DNA from: CAZYFH01 sp965249175
GTDB lineage: Bacteria; Acidobacteriota; Vicinamibacteria; Vicinamibacterales; UBA8438
NCBI GenBank assembly: GCA_965249175.1
Contig: OZ252227.1
Coordinates: forward strand, 2,170,001-2,234,000
Reading direction: 5' to 3'
DNA: 64,000 nucleotides
Position 1 is the first letter of the stretch; each line of letters begins with the position of its first letter. The notes under the pieces were generated by a model. The model saw only the letters and a list, made by a program, of their open reading frames with translations. It did no database searches and was not told the DNA's origin. This document shows, piece after piece, positions 24,081-31,962 of this stretch. The translations under genes and the position numbers were made by a program.

Positions 24081-25334
24081 ATGCAACAACCCGGTCGATT
24101 CTTCCAGCTAGTGCGGAACCGTTTCAGTCGTCGCTCGGGAATCCGATTCGCGGTGGTTGGCTCGTGGAGCACGTTGATGGCCTTGCTGATCGTCTCGATA
24201 CTGACCACGGCTGCGGGTGCGCGCCGCTCACCTGGGCTGGCGGCCGAGCTGACCGAGGGAGCACAGGCGACGGCCGCGCTCTCCGACACCGCGTCCCGGC
24301 TGCTCGCAGACCCCTACTATGCGGGCTTCTTCGAAGCCGCCAACGTGAATCCGAACAGCCGCGAGGACGAATATGCCGCCAGCTTCTCGGTGGAGCGTGC
24401 GTCGGCGTTTCTTGATCGCGTCGCCGTCGGATGGGGTGAAGCCTATCGCTGCGTGACGTGCCACACCAACGGCTACTACCTCACCGCGCCCACCGTCCTT
24501 TTCGGCGACCGGCCCGCTTTCCGCGCGGCCCGTCAACAGGCCGAGGCGTTTGTCGAGTCCTGGGATGCGGCCCTCCCCGAGGTGCCAGAGCACGACGGCG
24601 ACGAGGTGGAGGATATCTATACCTACACGGTTGCCACGGCTGCCTTCTTGACCATCAACGACGCCCAGGCAGGCAGGGAGCCCTCTCACGCGACGCTGAC
24701 GGCCCTGCGCCGATCATGGGCGATCCAGGACGAGGACGGGCATTGGCCCGGGTGGGTCAAGGGCAACTGGCCGCCCTTCGAGAGCGACGATCATTTCGGC
24801 GTCACCCTGATGGCGATCGCGGTTGGCATGGCCCCAGATACCTATCGGCAACGAGAAGAAGTGCGAGTCGGGATGCAGCGAATTCGACACTACTTGACCA
24901 GCGCTCCGCCCCCGCAGGCCCACCACAAAGCGATGCAGTTGTGGGCCGGCCGCTACCACGATGATCTCGTAAGCGACGCCGAACGCGACTCGTGGATCCA
25001 TGAGCTTCTCGAGCTGCAGCGCCCTGACGGCGGCTGGGCATCCGGAGACCTGGGAGACTGGAGACAACGTGACGGCGATCCGACGCAACCACCGGTCAAC
25101 GTAGAGAGCGACGGCTATGGCACTGGCTTCGTGATCTTCGCGTTGCGCCAGGCGGGCGTCTCTGCTGCCAACGAGCGCCTCCAACGGGGGATCCAGTGGC
25201 TCATGACGAACCAGCGAGCCGCTGGCCATTGGTGGACCCAATCGCTGCGCAACAATCCCACGACGCCCAATTTCTTGACCCACGCCGGAACCACATTTGC
25301 CCTCAAAGCATTGGTGTCGATGGACGCGCTCTAG
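24081..25334 (+). CDS. exported terpene-cyclase-fold protein with one heme c motif
   Basis: The product has 417 residues. After a membrane/signal segment (residues 22-46) comes a heme-binding CVTCH at 124-128. The rest is an alpha-alpha barrel like squalene-hopene cyclase: QDEDGHWPGWVKGN, LLELQRPDGGWASGDLGDW (QW-type repeat), GYGTGFVIFALRQAG, IQWLMTNQRAAGHW. No DxDD protonation motif is visible, so it should not be a real cyclase. It is probably a periplasmic electron-transfer or binding protein. A TACAAT box at 24031 and a GTAGGGAG site before the ATG support the start. The sarcosine-oxidase-like gene follows. Confidence 0.7.
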   Translation: MQQPGRFFQLVRNRFSRRSGIRFAVVGSWSTLMALLIVSILTTAAGARRSPGLAAELTEGAQATAALSDTASRLLADPYYAGFFEAANVNPNSREDEYAASFSVERASAFLDRVAVGWGEAYRCVTCHTNGYYLTAPTVLFGDRPAFRAARQQAEAFVESWDAALPEVPEHDGDEVEDIYTYTVATAAFLTINDAQAGREPSHATLTALRRSWAIQDEDGHWPGWVKGNWPPFESDDHFGVTLMAIAVGMAPDTYRQREEVRVGMQRIRHYLTSAPPPQAHHKAMQLWAGRYHDDLVSDAERDSWIHELLELQRPDGGWASGDLGDWRQRDGDPTQPPVNVESDGYGTGFVIFALRQAGVSAANERLQRGIQWLMTNQRAAGHWWTQSLRNNPTTPNFLTHAGTTFALKALVSMDAL

Positions 25335-25372
25335 CCGACGACGGTGCGAGAAGCAGTCGCATAGGTATCGTC

Positions 25373-26659
25373 ATGTCCGTACCCAAAGGTAGAATTTCTC
25401 GCCGATCGGTCTTGAAGGCCGGCGCGAGTCTGGTCCCCGCGGCCGCGGTACGGCCGCGCTCGCTCCGCCGCCAGATTGCTGGGCCGCACATCGTCGTCAT
25501 CGGCGCTGGCGCCTTCGGCGGCTGGACGGCGCTGAGCCTGTTACGACGCGGCGCCCGCGTCACCCTGTGCGACACTTGGGGCCCAGGACACTCCCGTGCC
25601 AGCTCGGGCGGCGAGTCGCGCCTTATCCGCCATACGTACGACGAGCGAGTCTACGTCGACTGGGTGATCCGTTCGCGTGATCTATGGCGCGAAAACCAAC
25701 GACGTTGGGGCCGTCCCCTTTATCACGAGACGGGCGTGCTCTGGATGGTGCAGGACGACGAGACCTACGAGACGGCAGCGCTGACTCACCTCGACGCCGC
25801 GGGAGTCACCTATGAACGGCTCGACGACGCCGAGCTCGCGAGTCGTTATCCGCAGATCAACCCCGAAGGCATCCGCTGGGCGATCTACGAGCCGCACGCA
25901 GGGTACCTGCTCGCCCGTCGCGGCTGCGAGGCGGTACGCGACGCATTCGTCGCCGAAGGTGGCGAGTACCGGCAACTGGCCTGCGTTGCTGCCGATGCGC
26001 GCGATGGCGAGATGCGCTTCGTCACTCTTTCCGACGGATCGACGCTGGCGGTCGACGCCTATGTCTTTGCCTGCGGACCCTGGCTCGGCCGCTTCTTCTC
26101 CGACTCGCTCGCTGCGTTGATCACGCCAACGCGGCAGGAGGTCTACTACTTCGGGACACCGGCCGGAGTTGCCGACTTCGATGACGGAACGCTGCCTGCG
26201 TGGGCCGACAACAGCGGCCGCTTCTGGTACGGCATTCCGGGTGCCGAGCGTCGGGGCTTCAAGGTGGCCGACGACCAGCGCGGCGAGACCGTCGATCCCA
26301 CGACGCAGGACCGGCGGCCGTCCACCGAGGGCATCCGGCGGGCGCGCGATTACCTGGAGTTTCGCTTTCCGGGCATGCGCGGCGCGCCACTTATCGAGGG
26401 GCGCGTGTGCCAGTACGAGAATTCTCCGGACGGCCACTTCATCATCGATCGCCACCTGCTGGCCGCCAACGCCTGGATCGTCGGTGGCGGCTCGGGCCAT
26501 GGCTACAAGCACGGCCCGGCGCTGGGCGAGTACACGGCGGGTCTGGTTCTGGACGACGGCCAGACCGAGGCAATGTTCTCGCTGGCGCGCTTTGCCCCAG
26601 ACCCCGGCACCGGCGCGAAGCTAGGCCTCGAGTCCTCCGGCCGTAGCGCCCCGGTATAA
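25373..26659 (+). CDS. TAT-exported FAD-dependent oxidase, sarcosine-oxidase-like (DAO fold)
   Basis: From ATG 25373 the product has 428 residues. A twin-arginine signal (SRRSVLKAGASLVPAAAV) is followed by IVVIGAGAFGGWTALSLLRRGARVTLCD, a GxGxxG FAD-binding start, and SRASSGGESRLIRHTY, typical of the MSOX/DAO family. Later ACGPWLG, QYENSPDGHFIIDRH and IVGGGSGHGYKHGPALGEY match the conserved C-terminus. It likely oxidises a secondary amine or amino acid outside the cytoplasm. It follows the terpene-cyclase-fold heme protein by about 40 bases, so the two may work together, the heme protein accepting electrons (inference). Confidence 0.82.
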   Translation: MSVPKGRISRRSVLKAGASLVPAAAVRPRSLRRQIAGPHIVVIGAGAFGGWTALSLLRRGARVTLCDTWGPGHSRASSGGESRLIRHTYDERVYVDWVIRSRDLWRENQRRWGRPLYHETGVLWMVQDDETYETAALTHLDAAGVTYERLDDAELASRYPQINPEGIRWAIYEPHAGYLLARRGCEAVRDAFVAEGGEYRQLACVAADARDGEMRFVTLSDGSTLAVDAYVFACGPWLGRFFSDSLAALITPTRQEVYYFGTPAGVADFDDGTLPAWADNSGRFWYGIPGAERRGFKVADDQRGETVDPTTQDRRPSTEGIRRARDYLEFRFPGMRGAPLIEGRVCQYENSPDGHFIIDRHLLAANAWIVGGGSGHGYKHGPALGEYTAGLVLDDGQTEAMFSLARFAPDPGTGAKLGLESSGRSAPV

Positions 26660-26660
26660 T
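26655..26660 (+). promoter_or_regulatory. candidate -10 box TATAAT before the kinase gene
   Basis: A consensus TATAAT lies 20 bases before the kinase ATG and overlaps the last codons of the oxidase gene. No clear -35 hexamer is seen. It suggests the kinase has its own promoter and a very short leader. Confidence 0.35.
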
Positions 26661-26680
26661 CGGGCAGTTTTCAAGTCGCA

Positions 26681-28375
26681 ATGTCCCTTCATCCCGGCAC
26701 CCGGTTGGGTCCGTATGAGGTCACCGGAAAGATCGGTGAAGGCGGGATGGGTGTGGTCTATCAAGCCCAGGACACGCGGCTGGGCCGGTCGGTGGCACTC
26801 AAGCTCCTGCCGGAGAAGTTCTCCCAGGACGAGCAACTGGTCGCCCGCTTCGCGCGGGAGGCGCGCGCCGCCTCGGCGCTCAACCATCCCAACATCTGCA
26901 CGGTCTACGATGTCGGGGAGCATGAGGACCAGCACTTTCTGGTGATGGAGTTGCTCGAGGGCGAGACCTTGCGGGCACGGATCGCCGGGGGGACGCTGTC
27001 CCTCGACCTCGTGCTCGAGCTCGGGGCACAACTCGCTGACGCCCTCGATGCTGCGCACGCCAAGGGGATCATTCATCGCGATCTCAAGCCGGCGAACATC
27101 TTCGTCACTACCCGTGGTCATGCCAAGATTCTCGATTTCGGGTTGGCAAAGGTGGTGGTCGCCGAACCGTCGGTCGAGGTGACGAAGACGTCCGACGACG
27201 CCCACCTGACGAGTTTCGGCACCACGGTCGGGACCGTGGCGTATATGTCACCAGAGCAGGCGCGGGGCGAAGAGGTGGACCATCGCACCGATTTGTTTTC
27301 GCTCGGGGCCGTGCTCTATGAGATGGCCACCGGACGGCAGGCGTTCGCCGGTAGCTCAATCGCGGTCATCTTCGACGCCATCCTCAACCGGATGCCCCCC
27401 GCCGTCGCGCGGGTCAATCCCGAGCTGCCGGACGCGCTCGCCCAGACCATCGGCAAGGCTCTCGAGAAGGACCCCACGCTGCGGTGTCAAAACGCAGCGG
27501 AGGTACGCGCCGACCTCAGGCGCGTCAGGCGCGACATCGACGCCGCGGTCTCGAGTTCTTCGCAACCGGCTCCAACGGTCCTTTCGCGAGCCGACCCGCA
27601 GGCGGAACCGACCTCGATGCCGATCCGGCCCGCGACCGAGCGCACTCCGCCGGGGCTGCCTGACGCGCCCGGCGTCGTCGGTCAGGTCCGTGCGAGCGGG
27701 GCAGTCAAGCCGTTGCAGGAGACCCGGCAACGGACGATCGACGCGCTGTGTCAGCACTTCGCAACCCAGACCCTCGACAACGACGAGTTCGAGCGTCGGG
27801 TGGACCTTGCACACCGGGTCGAGACGGTCCTGGAGTTACGGGATCTGGTGACGGATCTGCCCCCTCTTGCGACCACCAGTGGGTCATCCCGCGTGGCGCC
27901 CACGGCGGCTCCCGCGCCAAGGGCCCGACGGCACACAGCCGACGCCAGCCTTGTGAGGGACACGCAGGTGATTGCTGGCATCATGGGCGGTCCGTCCAGA
28001 AAGGGGAGCTGGATTCCTCCCCGCCACCTGTGGAGCGTCGCGTTCATGGGTGGCGTGGACCTGGATTTCCGCGAGGCTCGCATGGGACCCGGCGTCACCG
28101 AGGTCTCAGCGTTCGCCGTGATGGGAGGCGTCGACATCATCGTCCCGCCGGACCTGCAGGTTGAGTCCAGCGGCATCGGCATCATGGGCGGGTTCGAGTG
28201 CTCCGATGAGGTCAGGGCTGGCCACGACCCGGATGCTCCGATCTTGAGGATCAACGGCTTGGCGATGATGGGCGGCGTGGAGATCAAGGTTCGTGAGTCT
28301 GGGGAGACGGGGCTCGACGCATGGCGCCGTCGCAGGGCCGCCCGGCGGGAGCGTCGCCGCCAGCGACTCCGATGA
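26681..28375 (+). CDS. Ser/Thr kinase fused to DUF1707- and LiaF-like domains
   Basis: The product has 564 residues. The kinase domain is intact: GEGGMGVVY (19-27), VALKLL with Lys41, HRDLKPAN (132-139), DFGLAK (152-157), YMSPEQARG and HRTDLFSLG. After a Pro/Ser linker (290-340) comes a DUF1707-like helical hairpin (IDALCQHFATQTLDNDEFERR, HRVETVLELRDLV). Then a LiaF-like beta-helix with three MGG turns (VIAGIMGG, AVMGGVDIIVPPDLQVES, LAMMGGVEIKV). No membrane helix is visible, unlike the common PASTA or WD40 kinases. DUF1707/LiaF domains belong to cell-envelope stress sensing, so envelope stress signalling is inferred. Confidence 0.85.
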   Translation: MSLHPGTRLGPYEVTGKIGEGGMGVVYQAQDTRLGRSVALKLLPEKFSQDEQLVARFAREARAASALNHPNICTVYDVGEHEDQHFLVMELLEGETLRARIAGGTLSLDLVLELGAQLADALDAAHAKGIIHRDLKPANIFVTTRGHAKILDFGLAKVVVAEPSVEVTKTSDDAHLTSFGTTVGTVAYMSPEQARGEEVDHRTDLFSLGAVLYEMATGRQAFAGSSIAVIFDAILNRMPPAVARVNPELPDALAQTIGKALEKDPTLRCQNAAEVRADLRRVRRDIDAAVSSSSQPAPTVLSRADPQAEPTSMPIRPATERTPPGLPDAPGVVGQVRASGAVKPLQETRQRTIDALCQHFATQTLDNDEFERRVDLAHRVETVLELRDLVTDLPPLATTSGSSRVAPTAAPAPRARRHTADASLVRDTQVIAGIMGGPSRKGSWIPPRHLWSVAFMGGVDLDFREARMGPGVTEVSAFAVMGGVDIIVPPDLQVESSGIGIMGGFECSDEVRAGHDPDAPILRINGLAMMGGVEIKVRESGETGLDAWRRRRAARRERRRQRLR

Positions 28376-28445
28376 ACCGGCGCCGGCCAGTCGCCGTCAC
28401 AGCTCCAACACACACCTCCGGCATCCGGAGAGAGAGGCCGCCGAC

Positions 28446-29453
28446 ATGCCCGAGCGAGAGCGTCGTCCGTTGCGCGGATTCGTGCAGGAGTTTCGCCACC
28501 CGGAAATCGCAGTCGGTGGCGGGCTCGCAGCGTCTGTCCTGCTGGGGTTGCTCGTCTACCAGTCGTCTGCCCCGGTGGCGCTGGGTGACGTGATGGTCGA
28601 GGCGTGGGGGCTGCTCTTCGACGCCGTGCTCTTCGGCTTTGTCATCGTGTGGGTCAATGTTCGGAGAGCCAAGCGGGATCAGATCGAACGATATGTCGAG
28701 GAGCTTGAAGACTATCGTCGACTGGAGACGGAGGAAGCGTCAGCCAGGTCGGCAGGCATCCTGATCCGGCTCGCTAGGGTGGGAGGAGGTGACCGCGCGC
28801 CGGGGAGGATGTATCTTGCGAAAGCGGACCTCCGCGAGGCGGACCTCAATGAGGCGCACCTCAGCGGGGCGTACCTCGGCGGGGCGTACCTCCGCGGAGC
28901 GCACTTCAACGGGGCGGACCTCCGCGGGGCGCACCTGAGCCAGGCGAAGCTCATCCAGGCCGACCTCCGCGAGGCGGATCTCCGCGAGGCGGACCTCAGC
29001 GGGGCGGACCTCAGCCCGGCGGACCTCCAAGGGGCGGACCTCAGGGGGGCGGACCTCCGCGGGGCGGACCTCAGCCGGGCGAACCTCATCGGCGCGCACG
29101 TCAGCGGGGCGGACCTCCGCGGGGTGCACCTCCGCGGGGCGCACCTCCTTGCGGCGGATTTCAGCGGGGCGAACCTCAACCGGGTGGACTTCCGCGGGGC
29201 GCACCTCTCCGGGGCGGACCTCGGCGGGGCATTCCTCCATGGAGCGAACCTCTGCGGGGCCGACCTCTCTGGGGCGACCTTCGCGGGGGCGGATTTCAGC
29301 GGGGCGCACCTCAGCGGGGCGGACCTCAGCGGGGTCCTACACCTAGAGCAGTGGCGACTCGATTCTGCGCTCGGGGACGGGAGCACGAAGCTACCAGATG
29401 GCTTCCGACACCCTGAGCGCTGGCCGCAGGAGAGAACTGAGACTCCGCGTTAA
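28446..29453 (+). CDS. membrane-anchored pentapeptide-repeat protein
   Basis: From ATG 28446 the product has 335 residues. Two hydrophobic segments (about 25-42 and 52-71) anchor the N-terminus, then a charged helix (75-105) leads into about 34 pentapeptide repeats (residues 127-298; A[D/H]L.GA pattern) that should form a quadrilateral beta-helix. A short tail with LEQWRLDSALG follows, similar to ends of other pentapeptide proteins. Such helices mimic DNA or serve as scaffolds. It follows the kinase by 70 bases on the same strand. The repeat DNA also leaves long open frames on the opposite strand, which I regard as artefacts. Confidence 0.85.
   Translation: MPERERRPLRGFVQEFRHPEIAVGGGLAASVLLGLLVYQSSAPVALGDVMVEAWGLLFDAVLFGFVIVWVNVRRAKRDQIERYVEELEDYRRLETEEASARSAGILIRLARVGGGDRAPGRMYLAKADLREADLNEAHLSGAYLGGAYLRGAHFNGADLRGAHLSQAKLIQADLREADLREADLSGADLSPADLQGADLRGADLRGADLSRANLIGAHVSGADLRGVHLRGAHLLAADFSGANLNRVDFRGAHLSGADLGGAFLHGANLCGADLSGATFAGADFSGAHLSGADLSGVLHLEQWRLDSALGDGSTKLPDGFRHPERWPQERTETPR
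28824..29337 (+). repeat. 15-base tandem repeat array encoding pentapeptides
   Basis: About 34 units of roughly GCGGACCTCMGCGGG follow without interruption. Many neighbouring units are identical, including two close copies of CTCCGCGAGGCGGA at 28965-28995, so slippage or unequal crossing-over has probably changed the repeat number recently. Confidence 0.85.
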
Positions 29454-29670
29454 GTGGAGTCGCAAGTGACCAAGACTGGCATGGCTCAGTAAACCGATGA
29501 ATCCAGGAATCCCACTGAAGGTGGTGCCGGAGTCGACAGGCCCCGTTCAAACCAAGCCCCGCCGCCGCATGAACTTCCGGGAGACCGCACCTGAGAGCTA
29601 GCCGGTCAATCCTTGTGGGTCACGGGAACCATGCAGTTCTCCTGAGCGTCGGTACTGAGGAGAGGCGCGC
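29454..29670. other. gap with a short relic
   Basis: The gap holds no intact gene. At 29554-29600 the sequence encodes RRRMNFRETAPES and a stop, matching the end of the relic at 10121-10171 on the DNA level (about 85% over 35 bases). It is probably the tail of a lost member of the same unknown family. AGGAGAGG lies 10-15 bases before the next ATG. Confidence 0.35.
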
Positions 29671-30237
29671 ATGAACACTGATTCGCGGTTCGAAGCGCAG
29701 GGGGCACTGACACCGCCAGGGCTTGTCGGGCGAGTCGCTCGGTTCCTCGCCGGTGTTGGGGTGCTGTGGGTGTTCTATTCCGAGGTGGAGGTCGCCGTCG
29801 CATTCATCACGGGGACTCGTGACATGGACGCGGTACCACCCCAAAGCCCCATGTTCTGGATCGCTGTGTTGCTGACCCTCTGGGTGTTTCCTCCGGTGGT
29901 CAACATCGGCTTCACCCGGAGTTGGGGGACGAAGCCCCGAATGGTGATCGCAGGTCTGGCCGCGGTCGCCATCGTCACTGGGCTCGCGCTGTACGGGAAC
30001 TGGTGGGCGCCGCCGCTGGAAGTGCTGCTGCTGGTCTGGATGATCTATACGTTCGGCCATCTGGGCCTCTGCTTTCTGATCGCGAGCGCGATTGCGACGC
30101 CTGGCTGCGAGATGCGCGCCATCCCGCATTTGTGGACCAGGCTGACTGGTCGCGCGACGAAGGAGCACTTTTGTCCAGGGTTCCTCGATGCCATTGATCG
30201 CTGGGAGCGCGAATCGTGGCAGTCGAAGTCGGCCTGA
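29671..30237 (+). CDS. four-helix integral membrane protein of unknown function
   Basis: The product has 188 residues with hydrophobic stretches at about 22-45, 60-80, 92-108 and 118-142, then a polar, Cys-containing C-terminus (FCPGFLDAIDRWERE). No motif tells its role. A good ribosome site (GAGGAGAGG) precedes the ATG. It lies alone between the pentapeptide protein and a broken glycosylase gene. Confidence 0.6.
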   Translation: MNTDSRFEAQGALTPPGLVGRVARFLAGVGVLWVFYSEVEVAVAFITGTRDMDAVPPQSPMFWIAVLLTLWVFPPVVNIGFTRSWGTKPRMVIAGLAAVAIVTGLALYGNWWAPPLEVLLLVWMIYTFGHLGLCFLIASAIATPGCEMRAIPHLWTRLTGRATKEHFCPGFLDAIDRWERESWQSKSA

Positions 30238-30335
30238 GTTTTCACACCGACGCCGGGGCGTATGGAGTTTCAGCAAGACCAACGCTGGACGCGAGGGCGA
30301 GTTCCGTGGTCGCGTCTGCTGTCGATGCGGCACCG

Positions 30336-30590
30336 ATGCGCGTCAGCGTAACTCAGGCGCGCTGGTTCCGATTTCGGCGCTCGGGTCTTGGCGAGCCGTT
30401 CGCCACTCCACCTGAGACGGCGCGGCGTCTTCTCGGCGTGCAGGCCCAGATGAGCGCGGCCGCCGACATCGCGTTCTTCAACCGCACCGCCGGCGTGTTA
30501 CCTGACTCGCTTGCTCACGCGCGGGTCGAGGCACGGTCGGTGGTTCGGCTCTGGGGGCAACGCCAGACGCTGCGTGCGTGTTCCAACACT
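30336..30590 (+). pseudogene. 5' fragment of an AlkZ/YcaQ-type DNA glycosylase gene
   Basis: From ATG 30336 the frame reads SVTQARWFRFRRSGLGEPF, ETARRLLGVQAQMSAAADIAF and VRLWGQRQTLR. This is the N-terminal winged-helix start of the HTH_42/AlkZ family, which removes alkylated or cross-linked bases (the signature GVQAQ is clear). After about 85 residues similarity ends and the start of the fatty-acid cyclopropanase gene follows. More than 250 residues are missing. It is a deletion relic. Confidence 0.65.
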
Positions 30591-30595
30591 AAGCA

Positions 30596-31822
30596 ATGGC
30601 GACATTCTCAGAGGTACACGCGTTGCTCGCGGGCGCGCTCACGCGCTTCCCGTGGCCTGTCGTGATCAGCGGCCGGGAGGGCCGTTCGTACGCCATCGGG
30701 GGCAGCCGGGATCACTGGTGCGGTAAACCGCTGGCGATTCGGTTCAACACCGAGGAGGCGCTCAACGCGGTGCTCTCGCTCGACGGGATGAGAGTGCTTG
30801 AGGGGTTTGTGCGCGGCGACGTCGAGATGCACGGCAATCTGTATGCGCTGGGCTACCTTGGGGACTACCTTGACCTCGGTATGTCGAAGGCGCGGCTGCT
30901 GGCATTCTTGGTCAAGCACCGCCTCTTTCAGTCCGTTCGGCGCGCCAGGCTCAATGTGCGCAGCCACTACGACATTCCGCAGGCGGTGCTCGCGGCCTAC
31001 CTGGACAAGACGTATCTGTCGTACTCATGTGCCATGTTCGAGCATCCGGACTCTTGTCGTGTCGAGGAGCTAACGACGCCGGGACACGGTCGGCGCGACA
31101 CGTTCGATTCGCTGGAGAAGGCGCAGTGGCGCAAGTTCAAGGACGCCGTTGACTTCATCGATCCACGTGCGGGCGAGACGCTGCTCGACGTTGGCTGTGG
31201 CTACGGTGGACAACTGGCGGTGGCGCTCGAGCTCTACTCGTTCGGACAGGTGGTCGGCTGCACGCACTCGCATAATCAAGTGGTATTCGGTCGCCGCCTC
31301 CTCGCCGCGTTCGACCCCGGCTTGTGGGAGCTTCGAGAAGCCGATTATCGGGCAGACGACCGCGTCTTCGATCACGTGACGTCGACGGGCATGATCAGTC
31401 ACGTCGGCCCGCGCGGACTGGTGCCCTATGTGCGCAACGTCAGGCGACGCATCAAGACCGGCGGACGCTACGTGCATCACGCGCTCATGGCCCCGTACCG
31501 GGCGCGTCCGCTAGAGGCGTCGGCTGGGATCGCATTCAACAAGACGTATGTGTGGCCGGGGTTTCATTGGTTCACGTTCGGGGAACATGCCCGAGCCCTC
31601 GAAACCAACGGGTTCCACATTCGCCGCGCCGTCGATCTGTCCCGGCACTACGCGAAGACGACCGCCGCGTGGTACGAGCGGTTCACGAAGAGCAAGGACG
31701 AAATCTTGTGCCTGGTCAACGGGGAGACGTATCGAGGCTGGCAGATCTACCTGGCAGGGAACTCGGGGTCGTTCCTCACGAAGCGCTCCCAGGTCTACCG
31801 TCTGTACTGCGAGGCGATCTGA
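30596..31822 (+). CDS. cyclopropane-fatty-acyl-phospholipid synthase family methyltransferase
   Basis: The product has 408 residues, close to the family length. The N-terminal part (FPWPVVISGREGRSYAIGG, LEGFVRGDVEMHGNLYALG) is the lipid-binding region. The SAM-binding core has LLDVGCGYGGQLAVALELY, and SHYDIPQAVLAAYLDKTYLSYSCAMFEH is the typical entry segment, with the YSCA core. The C-terminus (WYERFTKSKDEIL, RGWQIYLAGNSGSF, RSQVYRLYC) is complete. These enzymes add a methylene group to unsaturated acyl chains in membranes. The first ten residues may stem from the preceding glycosylase relic; a weak start context leaves the exact N-terminus open. Confidence 0.82.
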   Translation: MATFSEVHALLAGALTRFPWPVVISGREGRSYAIGGSRDHWCGKPLAIRFNTEEALNAVLSLDGMRVLEGFVRGDVEMHGNLYALGYLGDYLDLGMSKARLLAFLVKHRLFQSVRRARLNVRSHYDIPQAVLAAYLDKTYLSYSCAMFEHPDSCRVEELTTPGHGRRDTFDSLEKAQWRKFKDAVDFIDPRAGETLLDVGCGYGGQLAVALELYSFGQVVGCTHSHNQVVFGRRLLAAFDPGLWELREADYRADDRVFDHVTSTGMISHVGPRGLVPYVRNVRRRIKTGGRYVHHALMAPYRARPLEASAGIAFNKTYVWPGFHWFTFGEHARALETNGFHIRRAVDLSRHYAKTTAAWYERFTKSKDEILCLVNGETYRGWQIYLAGNSGSFLTKRSQVYRLYCEAI

Positions 31823-31839
31823 GGACGGTCGAGTAGATC

Positions 31840-31889
31840 ATGGTACTCAGCCCCGGCACACCCTCGGTCCCTACACCGCAATACAGATG
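31840..31889 (+). pseudogene. 50-base relic of a kinase gene start
   Basis: ATGGTACTCAGCCCCGGCAC followed by CCTCGGTCCCTACACC equals the kinase opening M-V-L-S-P-G-T-x-L-G-P-Y-T, with one base missing so that the frame breaks after the Thr. Similarity ends near 31889, 74 bases before the next gene's ATG. Confidence 0.6.
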
Positions 31890-31962
31890 AGAGAGGGATG
31901 CACCCGCGATTCACCGCGGCCGGCTAGAATGTCGACTGCGACGCCAATTTGAGGAGGGTCAC

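Noticed and set aside
28712..29386. Long antisense frames of 224 and 189 codons opposite the pentapeptide protein
   Set aside because: They consist only of the complementary 15-base repeat and have no start context or domain; they are mirror images of the repeat array.
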